Assembly (NCBI GenBank): GCA_022560025.1
Contig: JAFISE010000141.1
Span: 1-64,000 of the forward strand
DNA length: 64,000 bases
Direction of reading: 5' to 3'
Origin: Stagonosporopsis chrysanthemi
Taxonomy: Eukaryota; Ascomycota; Dothideomycetes; Pleosporales; Didymellaceae
Part shown: piece after piece, positions 22,463 through 34,184 of the stretch
Layout: each line of letters opens with the position of its first letter
How positions within the stretch are numbered: the first letter of the stretch is position 1
Translations under genes and position numbers: made by a program
Notes under the pieces: generated by a model
What the model saw: only the letters and a program-made list of their open reading frames with translations
Told to the model about the DNA's origin: nothing
The model's database searches: none

Positions 22463-25400
22463 TCAAAGTATCTCTGCGACCTTGGACAACTCCAGCATTA
22501 ATCGAGTGATGCTCCCAGCAATTGCATGTTGGGCTGCTTCCCGCCAGTTTGATGGTCTTTTCAAGATTTCGATTCCGAAGCGCATGGTCGCACTAGCATC
22601 TTCTATTAAACAAAGTGCTCTTTCGTTCGCTGAACTGGCAGTGGTCTCATGCCTGCCTTCAGTGGTACGTAGAGCTGGTAAGCCTTCTGATGTCGCGATG
22701 AACCTCCGGACTAAACGAAGATCATCGCCGTTGAGCCAGATCATTGTGTAATAATCGAGGTCCCTGGCTGCAGGCGTAGCATGATGATCCCGATGCCGGC
22801 GAGCCTTTGACATGATTCCATAAACCCACAGGGTGATGCTTGCCTGATAGAGAAGCAGAACACACGTGCCACGTATATTTCGATTTGAGAGGGCATCGGC
22901 AGTCCTGTAGACCTGTCCGGCATGCCAGATGGCCTGCCGTGCTTCTCGAGTTTGTGCCCACTCTTGAAGTGCCGGATACACCCGTCGCGCTTCTCCTTCG
23001 CCATCTCGACCGGCGAAGGCTTGCAGTTTCTGAAGTGGTACCAGCAGGACCATACTAAGATACTCCAGCATGAACATTGGCTCTGTGGTCGACAACAAGT
23101 GGTCGATGGCTAATGATTCCAATCTGATTCGCAGCGCCTGCAGAGATTTTGTGAGGGCCTCTCGCCGGACTGATATCATCAAGCTAGGAGAAGTATGCAT
23201 GATGTCAAAAGATCCTGGGCTATCCCATTGTGTTGTCTCGTAAAGTTGCAAGAGCTCCCAAACTAAACTCCACAACCCGTAGAGGGTGTAATGGCATACT
23301 TGAAGATCTAGGTCTGGGTGAGACCAGTGCCCCTCGCTAATGGCAAATCGTACGGTATCAGCGAGAGTGAGAGGATCATCCAGAATGTTTCTGATATGGC
23401 TGTTGCATTCCTTTTTCCACTCCTCGGCTGTTGCAGCCCGCCACATTGAGTCTGGATCCGGGAACGGAACGCGCATCTCCGCGTATGACATCAATGGATT
23501 CACGTGGTTATTCATAGACATCTCGGTATCGAAAATGAAAGCTCGATATATAAGTCTACTTAGGATTAGTTCTTCTTCATGATCAAGTGGCTACTCAAGG
23601 GCTGGCTTACCTCTTTCTGATCTCTTGCTCAATCCAATCGCGCCATTTGAGATCCAATGCCTCGCCTTCGTCGCATGACTCTGGACGAATAGTTCGGTAT
23701 TGATCTCTCCTCAGCCAACGAGCGCGTCTTATGATCTGGGGAAATTGTGTTAGGTTTGAAATTACGACCAGTCAGGGGATGATCCTGAAACTTACAGTGA
23801 TGGCTTGTTGATAGTTACTCTCTCCAATCTCCATCTGTCGCTTATTGCCGCTCCATGTAGAAATTTCAGCCTGGGTTACTGCAACCACTTAATTTTTGCT
23901 CTCATTGCTGGACAGGTTGTGCCACTTACACCAAGTCTGAAGTAATTGTATGTCTCTTGATGTGGTGTTGTCCATGGTCCACTATCGCGATGGTCAATCA
24001 AAAGTTCGGCCAACAACTTGTCAAAATGTCCTGACAATATAGGGGAAGTAACTAACACACTCGACGACAGCATATCGCAGTATGTCAGGCATAACGTAGC
24101 CAAAGCGTTGTACTGCTTCACGCGGGGTAAAACACGCCCCGATTCCGACTATGGCTGCTAGCAGCTCGACTCTTAGAGAATCCAAGCGAAGAGATGGGAT
24201 ATGGAACCAAGGAACCATTTCGAGTCGCTGCGACGCGAAGAATCGACGCAACATCTGGTCCAAGAATGTTTCGGAAGGGAACGTTGGTGCAATACGGATC
24301 CATTGCTCCTTAACACAATGCTGTAAAAGTAACGAAAGCAAGCGGTTGCGATCATCAGGTCTCATCAGGGAAGGAACTTGAAGGTTTGCATCACCGCTGT
24401 TGGGATCAGGTCTAGAGACACCGGAAGGAAGAATCAGATGCGCTGTTTCTGCCGAACTGCTGTCTCCACGAGTTGGTCCCCAATCCCACCCAGAGGCTCG
24501 AAATGCTTGAGTTGCCGCCACAGATGCGACTTGATCGAAGGAATTGTTGCATTCGGTGACTAGTGCCTCACCGCCCTGAGCCTCCAGATTTTCATCCATG
24601 AAAGGCTGTAATTCAAGTAAGGGGATGTCGCCAATGTCCAAGAATTGCTCGTTGCTACCCATGAAAGCGTCCCAGAAGGTATCATCAGTCTGATCTGTAC
24701 CATCAAAAGCTATTGGAGAGACCATGGCGGAACCGAGAAGATCTTTGAGCACCTCGCTGTAGTTACGGGTGACATTGTCAGGTCTGGAGTCCGCCTGAAT
24801 ACTCGATGCTTCCCCAAAGCAATGACTGTCGACCTGGGCATTGAAGTCACCCGAAAGCTCACTGCGGGTTGCTGTTGAATCTGCGAAAATGCGTATTGGG
24901 GTACTTTCGACTGGATAGGTGTCGTGAGACACATCGACAGACTCGTGCATCGTGGTTGTAGCTTGAGATAATTCCGGCATTGACGTTGACGACGTAGAAG
25001 CGGTTCTTAGATCTGTCGTTGCTGGATTGGGAATTTGGTCATTCAAATTAATACTATCTGTATCGATCAGCTGTAGTGCGGACCTTGGTGTCGTGGTGGT
25101 TGTGGATATGTATTCGCACAAGATGGTTTTGCGCACGCAACGCTGGCACGGTTTGTCGTCACTACACTTAAGCTTCGAAGCAGCACAGGCCTTACAAGCC
25201 TGATCGACTCTACTGCTAGAACGCGACCGAGGGTGGGAGAGCCTCGACCGAGGAACCTTGGGGCGGTGCTGCGTAACGTGACGCTTCACAAGATCTCTGT
25301 AATTCCGGTGATTAGTCTGGCTTTTTTCAATGGCTGATTAGACTAACGCTCGTGCAAAGCCTTTTCCACAGACATGGCATGAGTAAGGTTTTTCCTGTGT

Positions 25401-25567
25401 ATCTATTTGGGCGTCAGTGTATCGGAATTAGTAAGGGGTCGCAGCGTACGCGTCCGGACATGGCGGCCGAGATGATCAATTCTGGAGAAGATGCGGTGAC
25501 AATATGAACATTGAAATGGAGCGTTGGCGGTAGCTTCTGTGTCACGAGTGATGTTCCCTTCGGACAT
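22463..25567 (-). CDS. Transcription factor with two C2H2 fingers and a Zn2Cys6 cluster
   Basis: Nuclear DNA-binding regulator. Exons: 25567-25450, 25402-25348, 25296-24057, 24016-23930, 23870-23796, 23735-23611 and 23555-22463, about 930 residues. C2H2 finger 1: Cys20, Cys23, His36, His40; finger 2: Cys48, Cys51, His64, His68. The Zn2Cys6 cluster follows at Cys92, 95, 102, 108, 111 and 118. An acidic, Ser/Thr-rich linker leads to a fungal-type regulatory middle domain (HCVKEQWIRIAPTFPSETFLDQ onward; ISTWSGNKRQMEIGES is typical). The boundary between exons 3 and 4 is uncertain: the only frame-keeping choice gives a 40-bp intron. It sits between the ALDH-like gene and the FAD monooxygenase gene and is the best local candidate regulator of the surrounding enzymes. 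Self-regulation not visible. Confidence 0.87.
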
Positions 25568-25785
25568 TGTTAGTGGAGTAAGCCGAAGGAGTGACCGAAA
25601 GATGTTTGAGGGGAAGGCGAGCTAACATAAAAGTGCTAAGCCGTTACTGGCGTAGCGCGCAATTGACAAAGGGCATTTGGCCTCCGTGGACTCCGGCAAT
25701 ACTCGTGCAAGCCCTCATCGCGCTATTATGAAGGTTATGGTAGCATTTTTACAGTAGACAGTTGGTGCTGAGGGATTACTCATAA

Positions 25786-27116
25786 TTATATCACTTGACC
25801 CGCCTCCAGTTTGGCCAGACAGTCTCTAACACCGCCGTACGTAAAATTGTACCGCTGATTCTTCCACATTGTCTCCGCGCTCTTCTTCTCGTGTACGCTA
25901 CGTGTGATTGCCTGGATGTTTGATGCGCGAACCCGCCGCGCTCGGTCAAAGTCTTGCAAAACATCGTTGACGTTGTCACGGGTCACCACCTGATCCATAA
26001 ACAAGACCATGGCTTCGCCATCCTCAATCGCCTGTGAAGCACCCTGCCCCTGATGTGGCGTCATTGCATGAGCCGCATCTCCGATAAGCAGAGTTCGGCC
26101 CTTGAAATATGTTGGCAAAGCATTGCTATCTCTTAGTTGCCACAGCTTGATGTTCTCCGCCTGTCTAAAAACACGTACTAGGTTAGTGCTGCTCAAATGC
26201 ATGATCTACGTCTTCCTGACTTACTCAAGGAGTGGCCGAACGTAGAAATCCCCGAAAACTCTCAGTAGGTCTGCCTTATTACCAGGTGCGGACCACGAGT
26301 CCGATGTCGGTAAGTTGATGAGTGAGTCGGGCGCAATACAGCCAACATTCAATAGCTCAAGATTCCGACAAGGATAGGTGACAACGGAACGCCCGCTTCC
26401 ATCTGAAGCCAGTCGCAAGTTGAGTTCGACAGTATTCATCAGCGTATCATCTGGTGTTACCCTTTCGACAACATTTCGCGGAAGGATGAATCTGAACATG
26501 GATGCACCCGATGCAACTGGCTGCCCAGCGTTGGTAACCACTAATGGCCTGATGGTTGATCTAATTCCGTCTGCACCTGGATTTGTGAGTCTTTTGCAAG
26601 AGCATAATGAGCTCAAGGTGATTTACCAATGACCAAATCAGCCGAAAGGGTGGTTCCGTCTGCAAGATGAACATCTCCACTCTCGACGTCGACATGAACG
26701 ACACTGGCGCGCCATACTATTTTCGCTGGGGATCCGGGTAGTCCAAGCTCCTCAGACGGAGCCGTAGCAAGCCTGAAAAGCTCGTTCCAGAGGTCTATCC
26801 GATGCACAACGTGCCAGTCGCTGCCGAAGAGTTTCTTGATTCCAGACACATCCTGTTCCTGCACGACTACTCCTTTGTGGTCCAATGTTCGTACCTTGCT
26901 GAGTGATAGTGCACCGCACCTTTCTGGATCCCAGCCGTATTTATAAAGCCATTTCGATGCGTTCGGTCCAGGTGTGACAGCAGCCCCCACTTCATTTCCC
27001 CCACTGCTCTTCTCTAGAATGGTAACATTGTGCTTTTCGCGTAGCACGCGAGCAGAGAACAGCCCAGCGATTCCACCACCAATAATTACGATGTTGAGCG
27101 GAAGAACAGGTACCAT
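25786..27116 (-). CDS. FAD-dependent monooxygenase (salicylate hydroxylase-like)
   Basis: Flavoprotein monooxygenase of group A, hydroxylating an aromatic or polyketide substrate with NAD(P)H and O2. Exons 27116-26627, 26576-26225 and 26164-25786 give 406 residues. The dinucleotide fold IVIIGGGIAGLFSARVL (residues 9-25), a following acidic strand end (VTILEKS), ADLVIGADGIRST carrying the conserved ADG-R-S, and LLIGDAAHAMTPHQGQGASQA, the flavin GD motif, are all present and in order. The second motif is created by splicing. ATG at 27116 places the GxGxxG at the usual distance. Transcribed towards the regulator gene, same strand, 218 bp apart. The promoter carries the 19-bp element shared with the hydrolase/dioxygenase promoter. 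Hydroxylation preceding ring cleavage would make biochemical sense; the substrate is unknown. Confidence 0.9.
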
Positions 27117-27345
27117 TTCGAGTATAGAGTGAGATACAAGTAGCGATTTGGTGACGGTCTCTGGAGTACAATAACGGCACAGGGAGGTTTCAATATTGCG
27201 CGGGCATCTCAAATGCTACTGTATATCGATCCCTCTAAATTGACTTCCCGACGAGATTGAGCCGAGCGCCATGCTTGTCCTGCAGGACAAAATGTGGACG
27301 GTTGCCGACATGTGGCCCGCATCGGCTCGCGTGTGCGGGGTCGCC
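27117..27345. promoter_or_regulatory. Promoter of the FAD monooxygenase
   Basis: Contains the shared element at 27310-27328 and TGTGCGGGG at 27332-27340, followed by CCACACCC repeats near 27346-27375. Several CGG/CCG triplets point to a Zn2Cys6 regulator. Confidence 0.45.
27310..27328 (+). promoter_or_regulatory. 19-bp promoter element shared with 16836-16854
   Basis: Reads ATGTGGCCCGCATCGGCTC, 17 of 19 bases identical to the element at 16836. Core CCG-CAT-CGG. It lies 194 bp before the monooxygenase ATG. Confidence 0.5.
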
Positions 27346-29655
27346 TCCACACCCGTCTCCACACCCGCCCCCACACTTGCCCTCGCATTCGCTCATGTAC
27401 TTCGGCTTTCTAGGTGCTTGTTGCTACTCAAATTGATGGATAACAAGATAGCGATGATGTCGAAAGTCGTTCTCTCTGGCCTAGGCGTGTAGGCTACCGG
27501 CAAGATGCTCGTTCTATGCAGCACTTCGTAACCCTTAAAATAGTTATAGCAGTTGTTTCACGGTTCCCCGCTGTTGAGCTGCTGATCGTGAATGTTGAAG
27601 TGCGGCTACTGCTGAAGATAGTCAACGTAGATGTATCGATAGTAATGCTGATGATGTTTGTTACCGTAACGATCGTGACATCTTCACTTCGTGAACTGGT
27701 AGTTGACCAGACTCTAGAGCTAGGTCGAGTCGAAACTTTACCCGATCGCATCGAGATTGTGTTCAACCAGGGATGGTTGCAGTGGTACTTTCGTCACATG
27801 CACTGGTAGTGCTATCGGTGGATGCCTGTGAGGGTTCGGAAGAAGCTGTGAGACAAAGCTAGATATTTTAACAATTTTGAGGTTTTCTGTCACGATTGTC
27901 GCACTTGTGTTAGTCATGGCGATGCTTGCTAGAATACCGAAAGATGCTGCATCCAAGGTCGACCTGTGCGAGTGCTGATAGAATCAGAGCACACACCGCA
28001 GTTTAAGGAGTGCAAGTCAGTATAATAACATTAGAGAATTGTTCTGAAGTACTCAGTATAGTTTGTGGAGATATTAGTCAACATTGACGAAAACCACATT
28101 TTTAAGCTGAATGTTCTTTTGTTTCCTACCTAAGGAAGTTAACTGCAAGATAGATCAAGCTTCCCCATAAATCTATTGACTAAGAGATTCAGTAGCACTT
28201 GACCTATACTCCAAAGTTGTCACACAAATCCAACCAGGCCTGGTAAGCTTATACGTAAGTTCCAATACATCACTCAGCCTTTTGGGTTTTCTCGGTTCGC
28301 AGGAGGAATATCGCCCGGCTTCAGGAGTGCTGTTGGAAAGGATAGTAATCTAGTCTATTATCAGAACCATGACGAGTGAGGTCAATAGGCAGCGCTGGAG
28401 AGACCGAAAGAAGTGATACAAGATACTAAGGAGTTCGTACCAATAGCATGGCAAGCGCATAGGTCCAAGACTGAGGTCTATGTCGTCGGGTATCTCTGTA
28501 TTCAGAACGCCAATAAACTTGAGTATCCGTACTATCACTTGTCTTTAGAGAAAGTGATCTTTCTGAACAAGTCACTGCAAATCAGTCTGAGATGTTTGTG
28601 TCAAAGATGTAGGACAGGGAACCTATTACGAGAATAGAGCCATTCTCATCCACCGGCTTCGTAACGTACGCATTATTTGAAGACTTTCTGCCTTTGCCTT
28701 CCTTTGCTTTTCCTACTACAACCTATATCTGCATAGTGGAGCCCTGGTCGATATTTACAGACCTACATAGACGTAGCGATCGATAGCAGACGGATTCGGG
28801 ATTTAAATCAGTATTACGTACGTTCAAGAAAATTTGACAATATAACTGGTGTCTGTTGAGAAAGTACAATAATCTTTTCAACGTATAATATCAAGAACCT
28901 CGATCTAGCTACATAGTTGCTTTACAAGATAAGACTAGAAGTCTTCCGCGAGGGGTTCCCACGTGCTCAAGGCTTTGCTGTAGTGTCCAACATTCCGTAG
29001 TCCTGGGCTACGGATCGCGATCTTGGCCAAGTTGTGCGCTAAGGTCTTGCGTGCAATGGCCTTCATAAGTGTACCTCAGCCTGCACTTAGGATACACCGG
29101 TTGGATTGCTCTGCCAAGCTTTACAGTAGAGGGTGTCATCGGGAGAAAACTTTATCCACTGATGACCTCACCCACGTGGTTTTCCTTTCAAAAAGTCAAG
29201 ACACTCGACCTAACCACAGTGTTGAAAGCCACAGTTTTGGAAGCATAGCATCGATTTGGTAGAAAGTATTAACAGCAGCGATTTCTGATTGGCTGGATGC
29301 GTGTAGTCAGGCAAAATCATAGTCTAGGAGACTGTCTGCGGGGCAAGATAGTGAGCTGCCTGCTCGTTGCCAACACGGTACGAGTGCCGATTGCTCCATG
29401 GTCAGGGATTTGTGCACATTTCGGGAGCCATCGAACGCAATTGGAATTAGGGAACACGCCTTGCTAACTACATCTCATATTATTATTACTCCCAGTAAAC
29501 ATGTGTTTAGATGATGCCTGCGAAGGCTTGTTGCTCCTGGATGAGACCGTCTAGCGACCCAAGATTACTCCGCTACTGCGTACAGCACTCCAACTCCTAC
29601 ATATACAATTGTGAACTTGATGTGTGATATTACCAGCCAGTTTGGCCTCCATCTT
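27346..29655. other. 2.3-kb gene-poor, AT-rich stretch
   Basis: No intact gene. Minus-strand frames at 27494-27956 are Ser/Thr-rich and could be the remains of a surface-protein gene, but no start, signal peptide or family motif is convincing. From 28,000 to 29,600 only short frames occur. Confidence 0.45.
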
Positions 29656-30930
29656 TCAGGATGTAGAGACCGGAAGACTCGGGTGACCTGGAGCGGCCGG
29701 GCTCTTGTTCATCTTCTCGAGGCCGTAGTTGATCGCTGTAGCAATTTGCTGGTTGTTCTTTTCCAAAAACATAAAGTGCGCATTGCCCTTGATACCGATG
29801 TCGGCAAGCTTGATCCATTGGTAATTGGTGAGGCCCATCTGCTTGAAGTACTCGACAAAACAGTGGTCGTATGTGATATGTGGGCTGGCTTCGCCGGTGA
29901 TCATGATGTAAGGCACCTTGCTGAGCTGGGTGAGCTTGTGAATGGTACCAGTTTGGAGGACACAGGAGCGCTTGGCCAGTCCGTCTGGTCCAACTTCAGC
30001 GGTGGTAATGGTCGAGCAGTCCGTCACTGGCGGATCGAATTGCAGTGGCGTGTATGTGAGACCACAGGGCCTAGCGGCGCTACGACCGACCCCAGCAACG
30101 GTGTTGTTTCCGATCAAAGAGGTAAATGGGATATTTCCAGGCTCGATGTTGATGTTGGCACGAAGCAAGTCAGGGCACGCGTCGGACCAGATGGCTGTAT
30201 AGGTGCAACCGGCGGAATGGCAAATTGTGTATGACTGGCCAATCATGCTGAGAAGTTGGCATCCAGATGTGCGCATAGTGTTCTCGACGTTCGCGTTGGA
30301 TGAAGAGATGGGAACATTGGCGGCAGTGAATGCGTCAAAAGCGGGGTCGCCACGAGAACCATTGCCGGGCCATTGAGTATGTAAGTTTGCCTGTGGGTAC
30401 TGGTCGAAGTTTTCCGGGGCTGTGAAACCCTGTTCGTTGATGACATCGGTGGATCCAAGGCGTATTGGGTACTTTGAGAGAAGCTGCTGGCCACTTCGGC
30501 CGTTGGCAGCGATATCGACAATGTAGACCTGGTAGCCTTGGTCCAGGTAGTAGGAAGCCCAACCCTTGCGATTGTCGGGCGTGTTCAACCATTGTGCACC
30601 TGTGTTGACACCAGCCGAGACGAAGACCATCGGGTAAAGCTTGTTTACTTTGTTGGCAGGCGTCAGCTTCTCGACATACAGCTGGTCACTCCACATCTGC
30701 TGGCCAGGGATGCCGGAGTCGACATAGCCACCCCCAATGTAGAAAAAGTCTCGCTGGTATGCAGATTCCTGACTGCTACATTTTGGGCTGATTCCTTTCA
30801 CACCGGCGCAGTCAGGTAGCCCTGCGCTAGCCCTTGGAGGCCTGCGGCTTGCGAAGCTCGTGTCATCTTGTGCTGAAGTCAAAAAAGGCGATGCCCCCAA
30901 CAGCAATGAGAGGAAGGCACGTGAATACAT
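29656..30930 (-). CDS. Secreted alpha/beta-hydrolase (esterase/lipase-like)
   Basis: Single exon, 424 residues. N-terminal signal peptide MYSRAFLSLLLGASPFLTSA with likely cleavage near residue 20. The first in-frame ATG is 30930; the frame before it opens on TTG. Mature protein starts with a Cys-containing segment, then FFYIGGGYV, YPMVFVSAGVNTG and GYQVYIVDIAANGRS, the usual early strands and oxyanion region. The nucleophile is probably Ser239 in YTICHSAGCTYTAIW (the G-x-S-x-G elbow with Cys before His). Candidate acid in MITGEASPH and catalytic His in GNAHFMFLEKN near the C-terminus. Several Cys could form disulfides, fitting secretion. Similar secreted fungal proteins are annotated only as hydrolases; substrate unknown. 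Confidence 0.85.
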   Translation of the reverse strand: MYSRAFLSLLLGASPFLTSAQDDTSFASRRPPRASAGLPDCAGVKGISPKCSSQESAYQRDFFYIGGGYVDSGIPGQQMWSDQLYVEKLTPANKVNKLYPMVFVSAGVNTGAQWLNTPDNRKGWASYYLDQGYQVYIVDIAANGRSGQQLLSKYPIRLGSTDVINEQGFTAPENFDQYPQANLHTQWPGNGSRGDPAFDAFTAANVPISSSNANVENTMRTSGCQLLSMIGQSYTICHSAGCTYTAIWSDACPDLLRANINIEPGNIPFTSLIGNNTVAGVGRSAARPCGLTYTPLQFDPPVTDCSTITTAEVGPDGLAKRSCVLQTGTIHKLTQLSKVPYIMITGEASPHITYDHCFVEYFKQMGLTNYQWIKLADIGIKGNAHFMFLEKNNQQIATAINYGLEKMNKSPAAPGHPSLPVSTS

Positions 30931-32215
30931 GACCAAGGAAGGAGGAGTGTGACTGCAACGATTGGACTGCAGGTAATGATAAAGACTTGAAGCTGGCTAC
31001 TGATAAAATAGCTGATATAGGAGGGGAATGGTTCGGCAGCCTGCAACCGCTACTAGCTTGCAGGATGCGCTTCTATTCTAGCATGTTGCACCGTTGACTT
31101 CAGCCATTCAGGCGAGAGGTAGAATTGGATAAGACAAGTTCCGCGATTTCTTTTAGTAAAAGTACCTTTCGGCTGTTGCCGCGGGGCTCCTAAGGAAGCG
31201 GACATTACTTACCGTAAATAGCCTAGCACAGTCAACTCAGCCTTTGTATCCCTGGCGTCCACATGCACTCTGCAGTGCCGTCACAGATCAAACAGCATGC
31301 GTTTTGCATTGTAGGCGAGGAACTGCGGACCTCGGGAGGGGGACAAGCTCCAGATCGTCTGATTACGAACAAGCTGATCTGCATTGATCGAACAGTCCGA
31401 CGCAGGGGCCACCAACATTGCTACAGTGTGTCGTTCTGTCCCGTCTCCAAATATATCCTAGCTTCTTTGTATGCCGAAACTTGAATAAGGTGGGATGCCG
31501 ACGCGCACTACAGAGTTCCGGTAGAGCCGCCTCCCGCACACCTTAGATGTCCTGCAGGTCGAATGAAGACGAGCTACTTTGACAGTATAGGGAGTGATCG
31601 TCTCTTTAACATGGGTGTTGTACACAGAGCATCGAGATAGTGCGCCATCCACCCTTACGATACTCCATGTAGGGTTTCACTACGCGGGGGACATGGCAGC
31701 TGGTACTCAATAAGGATGCAACGGCACCTGCGAGCAATCTACCGACGTCTACGGGACGGGACACTCTTTTTGTGGGTCTTATCTCCGCCACTATCGCACC
31801 CAATTGGGAACACTTGCTACTCTGGTACCCTCTCCCTGAAGGCAAGTTTCACTAGTTGTTGGTTGGCAATAATAATCATCCGGTATTCCTATTACTCTTC
31901 CCACGCGAGAAGGTTGCTCCGAAAACTCAAGAGGCCCTTGTAGTCATGAATCTGTACAGGGCGGTGATTGAGCCTTGTTAAGACACTGGGGCGCCTCCCC
32001 CTCCTCGTATGTATGCAGCACAACCCTGCCTGCTACATGCCGGTGGGATGCGGCTTGATTTTTTCAAGCAGGTCAATGGACTGAGTGAGGTCTTAAGAAA
32101 CAGTAGAGTCCAAAACCTCCGACTGGCGTCTTGTCACGTCGGCTTCATTTTGCGGTCATATTCGTATGCTTTCTCTCCGTACAGTATCCTTCGGCCAAGC
32201 CAGAATAGTCATAGC
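30931..32215. other. Intergenic, 1.3 kb
   Basis: Separates the secreted hydrolase from the receptor-like gene (divergent). Short frames only. The frame of the next gene is open from 32009 but that stretch has no membrane or family pattern. Confidence 0.45.
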
Positions 32216-33613
32216 ATGATGGTGTCTGCTTATTTCAATACACCGCCCGCTAACGAGCTTGATCAACGGATCGCTGCGGGGTTGTTGTTACTGTCCGGCC
32301 TTACCCCCAGTATCAAAGACCCCAAGGATGGAGTAACAATACCGCCTTTCCGCCCAACCGAAGGCTACCACTATGAGACCAAAGGTCCAGGTGTCGTAAT
32401 TGCACTTTCAGTGTGTATGGTCATCCTCACGCTCGTCACCTTCCTTAGGCTAGGCATTCGGTTGTTCGTCCATGGAGTCCGTTTCGGGGCCGACGACTGG
32501 CTCATCATTCCAGCATATCTCCTCTCCATGGCATATCCGGCGCTCCAAATTGCCATGGTGCAGTATGGCGGAGCAGGGAAGCACTTCTACGACATTACAT
32601 ATCAAGAGTATTACTACTATAAACTTGTGAGCGAGAGCAACCCGGATGATCCACCGCTGGGCATCGCTGACGTCGACTTGTAGCTCGCACCGTCAGCCAC
32701 GACCGTGTTCTACGTATATGTGGGACTCGTCAAGATGAGCATCGCATTGTTCAACATTCGACTGACGACTCTCACAACGAGCTTCTGGAAGAACGTGAAC
32801 TGGGCATTCTTTGCTATATGCACAGCCTACACCTTTGCGGCGCTTTTTCTGAACGTCTTCAAGTGCAACCCCCAGTACGCGAGCTTTGACTTGCTCCGGA
32901 TCGCAGAGTCGGGCAAAGTGCCGAAGTGTCTTTCAGTCAACTCTATGAACAGCATCCTTCGCTTGAACCTTGCTCTGGACTTCACCGCTCTCGCGATACC
33001 GGTGATTGTGCTATGGAAGGTCCAACTGAGCTGGAAGAAGAAGGCGCGCATTTTTAGCTTGCTGTCCATCGGTCTGATTGCTTGTATTGCGTCAGTAATG
33101 ACGCTTGTCTCGCAGTATACCTTGGCGAAAGATCCACTGTGGAACTACACGACTCTGCTGGCGTGGATCATGGTTGAGCTCGTGGTCAGCCTCGTCGCGG
33201 CTTGTGCTCCTACCCTTGCCTACCTTCTGCCGCGCACAATGTTTTCGAAACATTACGCATCCAACAGCGCTAGCAAGCTGACAGGCTACAAGACAACCAC
33301 TGGCTTCAGCTCGCGACTGTCAAGGAACAACTACGCTCTGCGGGAGTCTCCTAGAGGACGTGAAGACAGCGGAGAGGAAGAACGCCGCATCATCGTCAAG
33401 GAAGACATTAGGATGGAATGGCCGGGTGACAGAGCCATCAACGCTCATGGTCTGCAAGAAAGCACTTATGGGGACGATGACGGTAGAGGAAAGACGGGCG
33501 CTGCGGTGTATGACGGACGCCTGCCTGCAGAGCGCACAAGAGCTTGGGTAAGCACAGATACGTCGGGTAGAAGTAATCTTGGTCACGGGTTCTGTCCAGG
33601 ACACGCGGTGTAA
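32216..33613 (+). CDS. Seven-transmembrane PTH11-like/rhodopsin-domain integral membrane protein
   Basis: Fungal integral membrane protein of the rhodopsin-domain group, often called PTH11-like receptors. Exons 32216-32626 and 32684-33613 give 446 residues. Seven hydrophobic segments are visible, starting at GVVIALSVCMVILTLVTFLRL, with the family pattern of a charged loop then GADDWLIIPAYLLSM, and later the FKCNP segment and AACAPTLAYLLP. There is no N-terminal Cys-rich CFEM domain. The C-terminal 130 residues are hydrophilic with many Arg, Glu and Ser, suiting cytosolic signalling or phosphorylation. Two adjacent ATGs (32216 and 32219) are possible starts. The role may be sensing of host or surface cues; that is family knowledge, not shown here. 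Confidence 0.85.
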
Positions 33614-34184
33614 CGAACAATGAATAGCCTCATGTCGCACTTGCCAGTGTTCATGATTCTGTCCCAAGGTGTGATGATGGCGTGATGCTTGACCAATCAG
33701 AGACTAGCGCAATGCCAAGACACGCTCGCCCCAGCCTCCCACACGTCGGCCTCAAGACTATCGACTCCCACCAAACCCAACGACGCATTCACGCAACGCA
33801 CCCACGCGACCTATTTCTACTTTTGTTCTGCCAACCGACCGCACTGTTCGTCTCCGCCATCACCCGCTGCGTGGATTGAGTACTCGTCGCGAGCCCATCA
33901 TCCTTGCGAATCTCACAAGGCCTCTGGCGGTAAAGGCGGGCGTCGCTGCTCTGCACTGTTGGTCCGTCGGCTGCCATCAGAGGGGTGGGCTCCTGTTCGA
34001 GTATTAGGGTCACGTGTCGGCGCTGTCGGCGGTGGACGCGGCGCGCACACAGAGTCAAGGCTGCTCCGAAGCCTGGGTGGGCGGGTTCCCTTGCTGCGGC
34101 ACGGCACCGATAGGTCTCTCTGCTGCGACCGCTCGAGGGGGACTTGGTAAGTAGACCGGCGCGTGTTTTGGATAGCTAATAGAA
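33614..34184. other. Intergenic, 571 bp
   Basis: Between receptor-like gene and unknown gene. GT at 34148 (GACTTGGTAAGTAG) resembles a splice donor and could mark a 5'-UTR intron of the next gene, but no acceptor choice can be confirmed. Confidence 0.4.

Noticed and set aside
13224..27116. Secondary-metabolite biosynthetic cluster
   Set aside because: No core synthase is present in the window, so breakdown enzymes without synthesis fit better.
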